Positions 25,395 through 35,064 are shown, counted from the stretch's first letter. The stretch: 40,302 bases of DNA from an uncultured Rhodospirillales bacterium (GCA_902825855.1 CADECW010000045.1:1-40302), one strand, 5' to 3'. The notes: a model not told the origin generated them from the sequence alone. A program made the numbers and translations.

Positions 25395-26302
25395 CGACGC
25401 TTTCGCCTCCCGCCACCATCGCCTTCATCGGTCTCGGCATGATGGGCCGGCCGATGGCCGCGCGGCTCGCAGAGGCGGGCTTCAAGCTTCGCCTCTACGA
25501 CCTGTCGCAGAAGGCAGTGTCCGATTTCGTCGGTGCCCATCCCTCGGCGCTGGCGACTGCCTCGGCCAAGGCCGCGGTGCAAGGCGCCGATGCCGTGATC
25601 ACCATGCTACCCGACGGCAAGATCGTGCGGCAGGCGCTGATCGAGGGCCGCGACGCGGCGTGCGAGGGCATGGCGGCGGGCATGCTCGCCATCGACATGA
25701 GCTCGTCCAATCCCGTCGACACCCAGAAGCTCGCGCGCGATCTCGCGGCGCTGGGCGTGGCCCTGCTCGACGCGCCGGTGTCGGGCGGCGTGAAGCGCGC
25801 CATCGACGGCTCGCTCTCCATCATGGTGGGCGGCAACGCCGCCGACCTCGAACGCGCGCGGCCGGCTTTCGCCGCCATGGGCAAGACCATCACGCTCTGC
25901 GGTCCCGCCGGCGCGGGCCACGCGCTGAAGGCGCTGAACAATTACCTGTCGGCTGCGGGCCTGGTCGCGATGTGCGAGGCGCTGGTGGTGGGCGAAGCCT
26001 TCGGGCTCGATCCCGGCACGATGGTCGACGTCTTCAACAGCTCGACCGGCAAGAGCAACGCCACCGAGGTGAAGGGCCGCCAGTTCGTCGTGCCGCGCAA
26101 CTTCGCCGCCGGCTTCACCACCGGCCTGATGGCCAAGGACCTGCGCACCGCGGGCGAGGTGGCGAACCACCTCCAGCTCAACATGCCCGGGCTCAAGCAG
26201 GCGGTGGCCTATTGGGCCGATGCCAGCGGCAAGCTCGGCGGCTCGGCGGACCACACCGAGATATTCCGTTATGCCGAATTGCTTGCGGAGGAGGAGTCAT
26301 GA
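25391..26302 (+). CDS. 3-hydroxyisobutyrate dehydrogenase family oxidoreductase
   Basis: NAD(P)-dependent beta-hydroxyacid dehydrogenase of 303 residues. The Rossmann motif is IGLGMMGRPMA at 13-23, the substrate-binding motif DAPVSGGVKRAIDGSL at 127-142, and the catalytic lysine K180 lies in GAGHALKALNNYL. The family covers 3-hydroxyisobutyrate, tartronate-semialdehyde, glyoxylate and 6-phosphogluconate-related reductases, and the sequence alone does not decide. It is coupled by four-base overlaps to the GNAT gene before and the cupin gene after. Confidence 0.88.
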   Translation: MTTLSPPATIAFIGLGMMGRPMAARLAEAGFKLRLYDLSQKAVSDFVGAHPSALATASAKAAVQGADAVITMLPDGKIVRQALIEGRDAACEGMAAGMLAIDMSSSNPVDTQKLARDLAALGVALLDAPVSGGVKRAIDGSLSIMVGGNAADLERARPAFAAMGKTITLCGPAGAGHALKALNNYLSAAGLVAMCEALVVGEAFGLDPGTMVDVFNSSTGKSNATEVKGRQFVVPRNFAAGFTTGLMAKDLRTAGEVANHLQLNMPGLKQAVAYWADASGKLGGSADHTEIFRYAELLAEEES

Positions 26303-26682
26303 ACCCGGCCTTCACGCTCGACAGCACCTACATCCACCTGCGCCCCGACGAGAGCGCGCTCGCCATGAAGGGAGGCGCGAAATTCTGGCAGGGCATCGCG
26401 GAGCGCCGCGACCTCGACCAGGGCCGACTGATGGGCTGCACCGACCAGAAGTCGGATTGGAGCCACTGGGAGCGACATCCCGCCGGCGACGAGATCCTGA
26501 CGCTGTTGTCGGGCGAGATGGAGATCGTGCTGGAGACCGACACCGGCGAACAGCGCGCCACCATCCGGTCCGGCGAGACCTTCATCGTCCCCAAGGGCGT
26601 CTGGCACCGTGGCATCGTCACGACACCCGGCCGGCTGATGTTCGTGACACCCGGGACCAGGACCGAGCACAAACCGGTCTGA
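26299..26682 (+). CDS. Cupin domain protein
   Basis: A 127-residue single-domain cupin. The first cupin motif is seen around HPAGDEILTLLSGEMEIVLE (residues 55-74) and the second as GETFIVPKGVWHRGIV (93-108). The metal-binding His/Glu set is partly present (H55, E60, H104), so metal binding is plausible but not sure. The ATG overlaps the stop of the dehydrogenase gene and is preceded by GAGGAGGAG inside that gene. It may modify or sense the dehydrogenase substrate; no specific role is assigned. Confidence 0.82.
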   Translation: MNPAFTLDSTYIHLRPDESALAMKGGAKFWQGIAERRDLDQGRLMGCTDQKSDWSHWERHPAGDEILTLLSGEMEIVLETDTGEQRATIRSGETFIVPKGVWHRGIVTTPGRLMFVTPGTRTEHKPV

Positions 26683-26742
26683 ACAGGTTTTATCAACCGC
26701 CGGAGACCTTATCGGCCGCCGCTGTCGCTGCTGGACAGGCCT

Positions 26743-26771
26743 TTGACAGGCAACGACCACCGCTGTACATA
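26743..26771 (+). promoter_or_regulatory. Sigma-70-type promoter for rho
   Basis: TTGACA at 26743-26748 and TACATA at 26766-26771 are separated by exactly 17 bases, a perfect -35 and a good -10 hexamer. Transcription would begin near 26778, giving a leader of about 130 bases before rho. The leader contains a small GC hairpin (GCCGCC, loop, GGCGG near 26795). Long leaders that permit autoregulation are known for rho in other bacteria; that it occurs here is inferred. Confidence 0.62.
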
Positions 26772-26908
26772 GCCGCTACCTAGGGCCTTTGGCGCCGCCT
26801 CCCCGGCGGTGAACGACGGGGTCCACACCGAACGACACAGCGCAAATTCAGACGGCCGCGAGCATGCGGCGCTGGCGCGTGCGTTATCTCCCACCTGATT
26901 GAAGAAAC

Positions 26909-28288
<1,380 letters not shown>

Positions 28289-28291
28289 CTG

Positions 28292-28306
28292 CCCGGAAGA
28301 TCCGGG
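28292..28306 (+). terminator. Short hairpin after rho
   Basis: CCCGGA, loop AGA, TCCGGG form a six-base-pair hairpin three bases past the rho stop codon. No T-run follows, so if it acts in termination it is not a classic intrinsic terminator. Confidence 0.3.
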
Positions 28307-28324
28307 AAGCGGACGGTTAGAATG

Positions 28325-28354
28325 TTGGGTCCAATTGATTCCAGCTGGACCCAA
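28325..28354. terminator. Inverted repeat between convergent rho and tctC
   Basis: TTGGGTCCA at 28325-28333 and TGGACCCAA at 28346-28354 are perfect 9-base inverted copies with a 12-base loop. Being between convergent genes, it could serve as a bidirectional transcript end. No T-run follows on either strand. Confidence 0.4.
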
Positions 28355-28385
28355 ACGGTGACCCGGGACCGAACTTCCCACGCTC

Positions 28386-29360
28386 TTAGTCTGCTCTGAT
28401 CCCCGCGCGGCGGATCACTTCGGCCCAGCGCGTTGCATCAGTCCGGATGACCGAGGCCATGGCCTCCGGGGACTCGTTTAGCGGCTCGATCCCAAAGGAG
28501 GCCAGCCGTTCCGTCACCTCGGGCAGTTGCATGGCCTGGCGCGTGGCTGTGTTCAGACGTGCGACGATGGCGGCGTTGGTTGCGGCCGGCGCAAGCACTC
28601 CCTGCCATCCGACGGCCGGCGGCACACCTACGACGCCTGCCTCCGCAAGAGTCGGTACGTTCGGCAGGATTGCCAGGCGTTCGGCGGAGGAGACGAACAG
28701 TCCGCGCAAGCGGCCGCTGCGCACGAGGTCTGCTACCGGTGTGACATTGATCGCCACGCATTGCAGCACGCCGGCGAGGAGGTCGTTCACCGCCGGCGCG
28801 CCGCCGCGATATGGCACAAACGTCCAGTTGACGCCGGTCGCAGCCTGGACCTGCTCGGCTACCAGGTGCGCCAACATGCCATTGCCGGCGGTGCCAACGG
28901 AGACCGGCTGGGTCCGCGCCATCGCGACAAGGCCGGCCAGATCCTGTGCCGGACTGTCCGCGCGCACGACGATGATCTGCGGCACACGCACGGTCCGCGC
29001 TACCGGGGCGAAGTCAGAGACGGGATCATACCCGACCCGTGGGTAGAGGCCGGGGTTGATGGAAAGGCTGTCCGAACCGGCGAGCAAGGTGTAGCCGTCT
29101 GGCCTTGCGCGCGCGACGTACTCGTAGCCGACATTGCTGCCCGCGCCAGGCATGTTCTCTACGAGCACGGATTGGCCCAGCGTCTCACTCAGCGGGCGGG
29201 CCAGCAGTCGGGCAACGATATCCTGGCTGCCGCCTGGCGTAACCGGGACGATGAACCGGATGGGGCGCGCGGCCGGCCAAGGTGCATCCTGCCCCACAGC
29301 GGTCAGCGCGACAGCCGGAATGAGTATGGCTGGCAATCCGACCAATGCGCGGCGATGCAT
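28386..29360 (-). CDS. Tripartite tricarboxylate transporter substrate-binding protein (TctC/Bug family)
   Basis: Periplasmic solute receptor of 324 residues with an N-terminal signal (about MHRRALVGLPAILIPAVALT to residue 24). Family marks are PIRFIVPVTPGGSQDIVARLL, then GQSVLVENMPGAGSNVGYEYVARARPDGYTLL and a NDLLAGVLQ region. The ligand is usually a carboxylate. No TctA or TctB membrane gene is in the window, so this is one of the many orphan Bug proteins, or its partners are elsewhere. GGAGG seven bases upstream sets the ATG at 29360. It is divergent from the AraC-type regulator, which is a likely controller of it. Confidence 0.88.
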   Translation of the reverse strand: MHRRALVGLPAILIPAVALTAVGQDAPWPAARPIRFIVPVTPGGSQDIVARLLARPLSETLGQSVLVENMPGAGSNVGYEYVARARPDGYTLLAGSDSLSINPGLYPRVGYDPVSDFAPVARTVRVPQIIVVRADSPAQDLAGLVAMARTQPVSVGTAGNGMLAHLVAEQVQAATGVNWTFVPYRGGAPAVNDLLAGVLQCVAINVTPVADLVRSGRLRGLFVSSAERLAILPNVPTLAEAGVVGVPPAVGWQGVLAPAATNAAIVARLNTATRQAMQLPEVTERLASFGIEPLNESPEAMASVIRTDATRWAEVIRRAGIRAD

Positions 29361-29512
29361 GCGATCCTCCATGTGACGGCGCGGCACCGCCTGCACTGGC
29401 GACTTCGCGACGCGTTCAGGATGCGCAAGTGCACCGGCGGGCACTATCCACTTTCCGCCACTGCCATCCGAGAAACGCCAGATTCTTCGTTCGCGTGAGT
29501 GGCTCGCGGAAT
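29361..29512. promoter_or_regulatory. Divergent intergenic region tctC / araC-type regulator
   Basis: This region of about 150 bases separates the two divergent genes and should contain both promoters and any operator of the regulator. I found no convincing -10/-35 pair or direct repeat typical of AraC operators. The upstream open frame of the regulator runs through it but looks non-coding. Confidence 0.4.
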
Positions 29513-31195
29513 ATGCTTGCTCGGAGGGTAGGACCGCTCGAAGGGGGCGTTCAATGGCCTTGGTCGGAGCGCGCGGTGGCGCGAGATAGCAATCGGTGCA
29601 TATCGCCCCCGCGCGGCGCGGTTCCGCGCGATGTCGGACTTGCGCTCGCCTATATGCGTCGATCACTCGGGCATCCGCTGAGGGTAGCGGAGCTGGCCCG
29701 GTTCTGCGAAGTGCCGGAGCGCACGCTGCAACGTCATTTCGTGGCCTTCCTCGGACACCCGCCGCTCGCACATTTTCGCCGGTTGCGTTTTGCCGCCGTG
29801 CACGAGGCACTGCTCGCGCCGAGCGACGGCGCGTCGATCACCGAGATCGCTACACGTTTCGGATTTACCCATCTGGGGCGCTTCGCGGCAGAGTATAGGT
29901 GCCTCTTCGGCGAAACGCCGTCGGCCACACTTGCGCGAAACCCCGTCGTCGCGCGAGAACCACCGGAGTGCAACGATCGCGGGGTCGCCCATGCATCGCT
30001 CCGACGTGAAGTGCCGGCGATCGCGGTGCATCGCTTCAGCGTCGAAGGCGGGCGCGACGGGCTAAAAGTGTTTGGAGAGGCGCTGGCAGAGCACCTCGCC
30101 GGGGCGCTGGCCCGGATCCATGGCTTCGCAGTTCGCCTCGCCCACCCGCCGCCGGACAGGCGCGCGTCGCAGGCAACGGATGCGCGGTATGTCCTGGCTG
30201 GACGGGTCGTGCGCCTGCCTGACGGCGCCGTCCGTGTGCTGACCAGACTGTGCGACTTGACTGAGGGATCGCTCCATCTTTGGGGCGACGCGCATGACGG
30301 GACGGTCGAGGACTTGCTCGGACTTCAAGATCGCATCACCGATCGCGTCGTCCTCGCAACGCGGCAGAGTATCGAGGCGGCGGAGGTGGAACGTGCGCGT
30401 CGTAGGCCAGCAGGCGACCTTCGCGCGCATGATCTCATACTGCGCGCCCTGCCTTTTGTACTCGCTGCCGATCCGGCCAGTGCGCGCTCAGCCCTCGGGC
30501 CGCTCGAACAGGCCATGGGAATCGATCCGGACAATCCACGGCCGGTCGCGCTGGCAGCATGGTGTCACACGCAGCTTGTGCTCTACGACGGGACGGATCG
30601 TCCCGAAACCGAAAGGGTACGTGCACGGCAGCTTGCCGATCGCGCCGCGGCACTCGACCCTCTTGGCGATCCCCTGGTGCTGACGGCGCGCAGCGGCGGC
30701 GCCATTGCTGTACGCCGCTGCGATGAGGTCGACTCGCTCCTTGCGCGCGCAGGAGCCATCGACCCGGACTCCGGATGGGTATGGGAGCGCAAGGGATGGC
30801 TGCGGGCAATTCACGGCGACGCCGAGCCGGCACTCGCTTGCTTTCGCCGCGCCATGAAGCTGAAGGGGCCGCGTGCGCCGATCGGGAACTGTCTGGCGGG
30901 CATCGGAAAGGCGCATTTCGTCGCTGGACGCTTTGAGGAAGCGGCGCGCTGGCTCAACCGGGCACTGACGGAAAACCCAGGTGCAGTCTGGGTCAACCGA
31001 GTCCTGGCGCCATGTTACCTGGCGTTCGGCGAACAGCGGGCTGCCGCCCAGTCGCTCGACCGGCTCCGCCGAGCGTATCCAGGCGTCACGCTCACGCGGG
31101 TGGAAGCTGCGCTACCGGGCATCGGCGAAGCACAGTGCGACGACACGCAGAGCCGCCTCCTGGAAGGCCTGATCGCGCTGGGACTTCCAGAGTGA
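29513..31195 (+). CDS. AraC-type HTH regulator fused to TolB-like and TPR regions
   Basis: A cytoplasmic-looking regulator of about 560 residues. The N-terminal part has an AraC/XylS DNA-binding domain: LRVAELARFCEVPERTLQRHF is the first helix-turn-helix and ITEIATRFGFTHLGRFAAEY the second. Next comes a region like the TolB N-terminal-like domain found in adenylate-cyclase-type proteins: GEALAEHLAGALARI, DARYVLAGRVVRL and SLHLWGDAHDGTVEDLLGLQ. The C-terminal half is helical with TPR-like repeats (ALACFRRAMKLKG, FEEAARWLNRALTENPGAVW). The start is uncertain: ATG 29513 or GTG 29576, which has GGAG seven bases upstream. Divergent from the TctC gene, it may control it. Confidence 0.8.
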   Translation: MLARRVGPLEGGVQWPWSERAVARDSNRCISPPRGAVPRDVGLALAYMRRSLGHPLRVAELARFCEVPERTLQRHFVAFLGHPPLAHFRRLRFAAVHEALLAPSDGASITEIATRFGFTHLGRFAAEYRCLFGETPSATLARNPVVAREPPECNDRGVAHASLRREVPAIAVHRFSVEGGRDGLKVFGEALAEHLAGALARIHGFAVRLAHPPPDRRASQATDARYVLAGRVVRLPDGAVRVLTRLCDLTEGSLHLWGDAHDGTVEDLLGLQDRITDRVVLATRQSIEAAEVERARRRPAGDLRAHDLILRALPFVLAADPASARSALGPLEQAMGIDPDNPRPVALAAWCHTQLVLYDGTDRPETERVRARQLADRAAALDPLGDPLVLTARSGGAIAVRRCDEVDSLLARAGAIDPDSGWVWERKGWLRAIHGDAEPALACFRRAMKLKGPRAPIGNCLAGIGKAHFVAGRFEEAARWLNRALTENPGAVWVNRVLAPCYLAFGEQRAAAQSLDRLRRAYPGVTLTRVEAALPGIGEAQCDDTQSRLLEGLIALGLPE

Positions 31196-31360
31196 AGTGC
31201 ACAAGGCGGACTGGCTCTCGATCGATCAATGCTGGTGGTGGGGCGGACGTGGAACAGGTTTGAGGCCGACCCGGATCATCGCCACGACTGCCAGCGTCAG
31301 AATGACGACGAGTATCCCGATCGCAGGATCGGCAGGACGGGGTACACGCGGTCGCCAGTA

Positions 31361-32251
31361 TCAGGCGCCAAGATCGGCGGCGACAGCGCGGCGCTGTTCG
31401 CGGCTCACGGCGACCTTCTGGCCGAACCACGACTCGAAACCCAGCCGGCCCTGGTGCAGCAGCATGTCGAGCCCGTCGATGCAGTGTTGCCCGCGTGCAC
31501 GGGCGGCCGCCAGCAGCGGGGTCTCGAGCGGCACATAGACGATGTCGTCGACGACGGCGTCGGCCGGCAAGCGGCGGACATCGATTTCGAGCGGCGGCTG
31601 GCCCTTCATGCCGAGCGAGGTGGTGTTGACCAGCAAGGTGGCGCCGTCGAGGGCGTCGTCGCGCTCGTCCCAGCGCTCGACGGCGATGCGCCGGCCGTCG
31701 GTCGGGGTGAAGGCAACACCGAGATCGATGGCGCTCTTCTGGGTGCGGTTGACCAGGCGCAGCTCGGGCACGCCCGCGGCCACCAAGGTGGCGATGACAG
31801 CGCGTGCGGCGCCGCCCGCCCCCAGCACCACCGTCGGGCCTGCTGCCGCCTGCCAGCCCGGCGCGCCCTGCTTCAGGGCTTCGAGAAAGCCGAAGCCGTC
31901 GCTGTTGCGGCCTTCGAGCGTGCCGTCGGCATGCTTGATCACCGTGTTCACCGCACCGATGTGCCTGGCCAGCGGATCGATGCGATCGAGCAAAGGCATG
32001 ATCTCGATCTTGTGCGGCAGGGTGAGGTTGCAGCCGCGGGCGTTGGGCGTGCGCCTGAGGAAGGCGATCAGCTCTTCCAGCGCGGCGCGGTTGGGCTCAA
32101 CCGGCAGGCGGCCGTAGTGGCCTCTGATGCCGTGCTGCTTCAGCCAGAAGCCGTGCAGGGCCGGCGAGCGCGAATGCTCGATCGGCCAGCCGACGATGGC
32201 GGCGAACGGCCGGCCCGCGGCTTCGCGCAACAGGGTCTCGTAGGGGCTCAT
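31361..32251 (-). CDS. aroE: Shikimate dehydrogenase
   Basis: Reduces 3-dehydroshikimate to shikimate with NADPH in the aromatic amino-acid pathway. 296 residues. The shikimate-binding motif is HSRSP at 26-30; catalytic K81 lies in NLTLPHK and D118 in NSDGFGF; the nucleotide-binding loop is GAGGAAR at 144-150, followed by NRT, the NADPH-preferring motif. The C-terminal GLDMLLHQGRLGFESWFG is typical. It overlaps the maf stop by four bases, so maf-aroE is coupled, as in many alphaproteobacteria. Past its TGA stop the same frame stays open to 31226 and would encode a hydrophobic stretch. Confidence 0.95.
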   Translation of the reverse strand: MSPYETLLREAAGRPFAAIVGWPIEHSRSPALHGFWLKQHGIRGHYGRLPVEPNRAALEELIAFLRRTPNARGCNLTLPHKIEIMPLLDRIDPLARHIGAVNTVIKHADGTLEGRNSDGFGFLEALKQGAPGWQAAAGPTVVLGAGGAARAVIATLVAAGVPELRLVNRTQKSAIDLGVAFTPTDGRRIAVERWDERDDALDGATLLVNTTSLGMKGQPPLEIDVRRLPADAVVDDIVYVPLETPLLAAARARGQHCIDGLDMLLHQGRLGFESWFGQKVAVSREQRRAVAADLGA

Positions 32252-32847
32252 GCCGTCTTCTCCAGACCGATTCCGTGCTCCGCCAGGAAGGCCAGGAGAG
32301 GCAGCAGCGGGAGGCCGAGCACGGTGAAATAGTCGCCTTCGATGCGGGTGAAGAGATGGGCACCCAGCCCTTCGAGCTGGTAGGCGCCGACCGAGGCGCA
32401 GACCGCCTCGCCGGCGCGTGTGAGATAGGCGTCGAGGAAGGCGTCGGTGAAGGGCCGCATGGTCAACCGGCCAGTCTCGGTCGTGTGCCAGAGGCGCGCG
32501 CCGTTCTTCGCCACGACGACGGCGGAGACCAGCTCGTGCGTGCGGCCGCCCAGCGCCTTCAGCTGCTCGCGTGCGGCGGCCAGGCCGGCCGGCTTGTCGT
32601 AGAGCCTGCCCTCGCAGGCCAGTGTGGAATCCGCACCGATCACGAAGGCGCCGGGGCGCCGCGTCGAGACACGCAGCGCCTTCATCTCGGCCAGCGTGGT
32701 GGCGATGTCCTGCGCCGAGGCGCGCTCGCGCAAAAGGCTCAGCTTCACTTCATCCTCGTCGACGCCCGACGGCTCGACCGCGAAATCGAGGCCGACGTTC
32801 TGCAGCATCTGGCGGCGCGAGGGGCTGGCGGAAGCGAGGACGAGCAT
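32248..32847 (-). CDS. maf: Maf family nucleotide pyrophosphatase
   Basis: Cytosolic nucleoside triphosphate pyrophosphatase of the Maf/YhdE/YceF family, which removes non-canonical or modified nucleotides; overproduction blocks septation in other bacteria. 199 residues. The N-terminal ASASPSRRQML matches the SxSPRR phosphate-binding motif, GADSTLACEG and YDKP contain the catalytic aspartate and lysine sites, and the C-terminal part has VGAYQLEGLGAHLFTRIEGDYFTVLGLPL. The start is ATG 32847. aroE follows with a four-base overlap; the PQQ-type dehydrogenase gene lies 9 bases upstream on the same strand. Confidence 0.93.
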   Translation of the reverse strand: MLVLASASPSRRQMLQNVGLDFAVEPSGVDEDEVKLSLLRERASAQDIATTLAEMKALRVSTRRPGAFVIGADSTLACEGRLYDKPAGLAAAREQLKALGGRTHELVSAVVVAKNGARLWHTTETGRLTMRPFTDAFLDAYLTRAGEAVCASVGAYQLEGLGAHLFTRIEGDYFTVLGLPLLPLLAFLAEHGIGLEKTA

Positions 32848-32856
32848 CGGTCTCGA

Positions 32857-33975
32857 TCAGGCGGGTTCGAGGCGGAACAAGCCGCCATCGTCGGCGTGGG
32901 TGACGAGGTACAGGAGCCCGTCGGGCCCCTGCCGTACGTCGCGGATATAGGGAAGACGGTCGACGAGCAACCGTTCCTCGCCACGATAGCGCTCGCCGTC
33001 GAGCTCGATGCGGAACAGCGCGAGGTTCGACAGGGCGCCGGTGAAGACCGACCCCTTCCACCCCGGGAAGCGGTCGCCGGTATAGAAACAGAGGCCGGAG
33101 GGCGAGATCGACGGCACCCAGACGCGCACCGGGTCTTCCATGCCGGGCAGGCTCTTGTGCGGGCTGATGATGGCGCCGCTGTAGTCGATCCCGTGGGTGG
33201 CGCGCGGCCAGCCGTAGTTGGCCCCGGCCTTGAGAAGATTGAGCTCATCGCCGCCGCGCGGACCGTGCTCGGCCTCCCACATGCGCCCGGTCTCGGGATG
33301 CATGGCCAGGCCCTGCGGATTGCGATGGCCCCACGTGAAGATCTCCGGCCGGATGCCGGGCTTGCCGACGAAGGGATTGTCCGGCGGCACCGAGCCGTCG
33401 TCGCGCAGCCGCACCACCTTGCCGCCGAGATCGTTGAGATCCTGGGCGCGCTCGCGCTGATAGCGCTCGGCCGTGGTGACGTACATCAGGCCGGCGCGAT
33501 CGAAGGCGATGCGCGAACCGAAATGCAGGCCGCCTGTGCCGTCGGGCAGGGCCCGGAAGACGGTGGTCAGGGAGCGCAGGGCGTTGTCGCCCAATTCGGC
33601 CCGCGCCACGTGGGTCGTGGCGCCGCCCGAACCTTCGGCCGCGTAGGACAGGTAGAGCACGCGGTTGGTCGCAAACTGCGGATGCAGGCAGACGTCGAGC
33701 AGGCCGCCTTGGCCGCGGGCATAGACCTTGGGCATGCCACCCAGCGGTGCGCGCTCCAGCCGGCCGTTGGCGAACACCCGGAGCCGACCCGGTCGCTCCG
33801 TCACCAGGATGCGTCCGTCGGGCAGGAAGGCCATGGACCATGGCTGCTCCAGGTCGCGCGCCAACGTCACCAGCCGGTAATTGGCCTTGCCGCTCCTGAG
33901 GATTTCCTGACCGCGCGCGATCGACGGCGCGGCTATCGCCGCAGTTGCAGCCAGGATGATTTCGCGTCTTCGCAT
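32857..33975 (-). CDS. Secreted PQQ-dependent sugar dehydrogenase (aldose/sorbosone type)
   Basis: Predicted periplasmic beta-propeller dehydrogenase of 372 residues in the soluble glucose/sorbosone dehydrogenase family (E. coli YliI type). The N-terminal MRRREIILAATAAIAAPSIARG is a signal peptide. Family stretches are LEQPWSMAFLPDGRILVTER, GGLHFGSRIAFD with the likely catalytic histidine, WGHRNPQGLAMHPETG, and GDELNLLKAGANYGWP. The start ATG has GGAGAG upstream. No PQQ synthesis genes are in the window. It lies on the maf-aroE strand, nine bases before maf, so transcription from its promoter may read into maf-aroE. The natural sugar is unknown. Confidence 0.88.
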   Translation of the reverse strand: MRRREIILAATAAIAAPSIARGQEILRSGKANYRLVTLARDLEQPWSMAFLPDGRILVTERPGRLRVFANGRLERAPLGGMPKVYARGQGGLLDVCLHPQFATNRVLYLSYAAEGSGGATTHVARAELGDNALRSLTTVFRALPDGTGGLHFGSRIAFDRAGLMYVTTAERYQRERAQDLNDLGGKVVRLRDDGSVPPDNPFVGKPGIRPEIFTWGHRNPQGLAMHPETGRMWEAEHGPRGGDELNLLKAGANYGWPRATHGIDYSGAIISPHKSLPGMEDPVRVWVPSISPSGLCFYTGDRFPGWKGSVFTGALSNLALFRIELDGERYRGEERLLVDRLPYIRDVRQGPDGLLYLVTHADDGGLFRLEPA

Positions 33976-34056
33976 CGACTCTCCAAGGGCCGCCACTATA
34001 CTCGACGACCTTGGCCGAAGGGCGTTCCTGAATTGGCAAATACGGGGGAGCATAAA

Positions 34057-35034
34057 ATGCCGAAATCGATCCTGATGCATGAGAATGGCGGTCCTGAGAA
34101 GATGCAGTTGGAGGACGTCGAGGTCGGATCGCCGGGCGCCGGCCAGGTGAAGATCAGGCACACCGCCATCGGGCTCAACTTCATCGACGTCTATACGCGA
34201 TCGGGGCTTTACCAGACGCCGCTGCCGAATGCGGTCGGTCGTGAGGCGGCCGGCGTGATCGTCGAGGTCGGCCCGAAGACCCGCGGCTTCAAGAAGGGCG
34301 ACCGCGTCGCCTATTGCGGCGTTCTCGGCGCCTACTGCCAGGAGCGCGTGATGGGCGTCGAGCAGCTCGTGCATGTCCCCAAGGGCGTGAGCGACGAGCA
34401 GGCTGCGGCCATCATGCTGAAAGGCATGACGACGGAGTATCTGGTCGATCGCTGCGCCAAGCCGTGGCTCAAGAAGGGCGACATCGTGCTGTTCCATGCC
34501 GCCGCGGGCGGCGTCGGGCTGCTGTTCGGCCAGTGGGCCAAGGCGCGCGGCTACAGGGCGATCGGCACCGTGTCCTCGGCGGAAAAGGCCGCGCTGGCGA
34601 AGAAGAACGGCTACAAGTGGGTCATCGACTACAGCAAGGAAGACGTCGCCGCAAAGGTGAAGGAGATCACCAAGGGCAAGGGCGTGCCGGTGGTGTTCGA
34701 CGGTGTCGGCAAGGACACCTGGGCCGCCTCGCTCGACAGCCTGCAGCCGCGTGGCCTGATGTGCTCGTTCGGCAATGCCTCGGGCGCCGTGCCGCCGCAG
34801 CCGCCGGTGCTGCTCACCGCCAAGGGCTCGCTCTACCTGACGCGCCCCAGCCTCGGCAACTACACCGCCAACCGTCCCGAACTCGAGGCCAGTGCCAAGT
34901 CGCTGTTCAAGATGGTCAAGAGCGGCAAGGTCAAGATCGCCATCGACCAGCGCTATCCGCTGGGCGAGGCGGCGCAGGCCCATCGCGATCTCGAAGCGCG
35001 CAAGACCACCGGCCAGACCGTCCTGGTGCCTTGA
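34057..35034 (+). CDS. NADPH:quinone oxidoreductase (zeta-crystallin type)
   Basis: Zinc-free medium-chain dehydrogenase of 325 residues in the QOR family, reducing quinones or enones with NADPH. Diagnostic: IGLNFIDVYTRSGLY (38-52), GREAAGVIVEVG (61-72), and the nucleotide-binding AAAGGVGLL (148-156). The C-terminal end is AHRDLEARKTTGQTVLVP. GGGGGAG precedes the ATG. It is divergent from the sugar dehydrogenase gene with about 80 bases between starts, and coaE follows after 30 bases, so coaE may depend on its promoter. The frame is open for 1.8 kb upstream, but that is antisense to maf and the dehydrogenase. Confidence 0.92.
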   Translation: MPKSILMHENGGPEKMQLEDVEVGSPGAGQVKIRHTAIGLNFIDVYTRSGLYQTPLPNAVGREAAGVIVEVGPKTRGFKKGDRVAYCGVLGAYCQERVMGVEQLVHVPKGVSDEQAAAIMLKGMTTEYLVDRCAKPWLKKGDIVLFHAAAGGVGLLFGQWAKARGYRAIGTVSSAEKAALAKKNGYKWVIDYSKEDVAAKVKEITKGKGVPVVFDGVGKDTWAASLDSLQPRGLMCSFGNASGAVPPQPPVLLTAKGSLYLTRPSLGNYTANRPELEASAKSLFKMVKSGKVKIAIDQRYPLGEAAQAHRDLEARKTTGQTVLVP

Positions 35035-35064
35035 TCCGCTGATCGATCAGGTGGCTGCCGCCTG

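Noticed and set aside
32275..34056. A long in-frame upstream extension of the quinone oxidoreductase gene
   Set aside because: It is antisense to maf and the sugar dehydrogenase, and the true N-terminus with a ribosome site begins at 34057.
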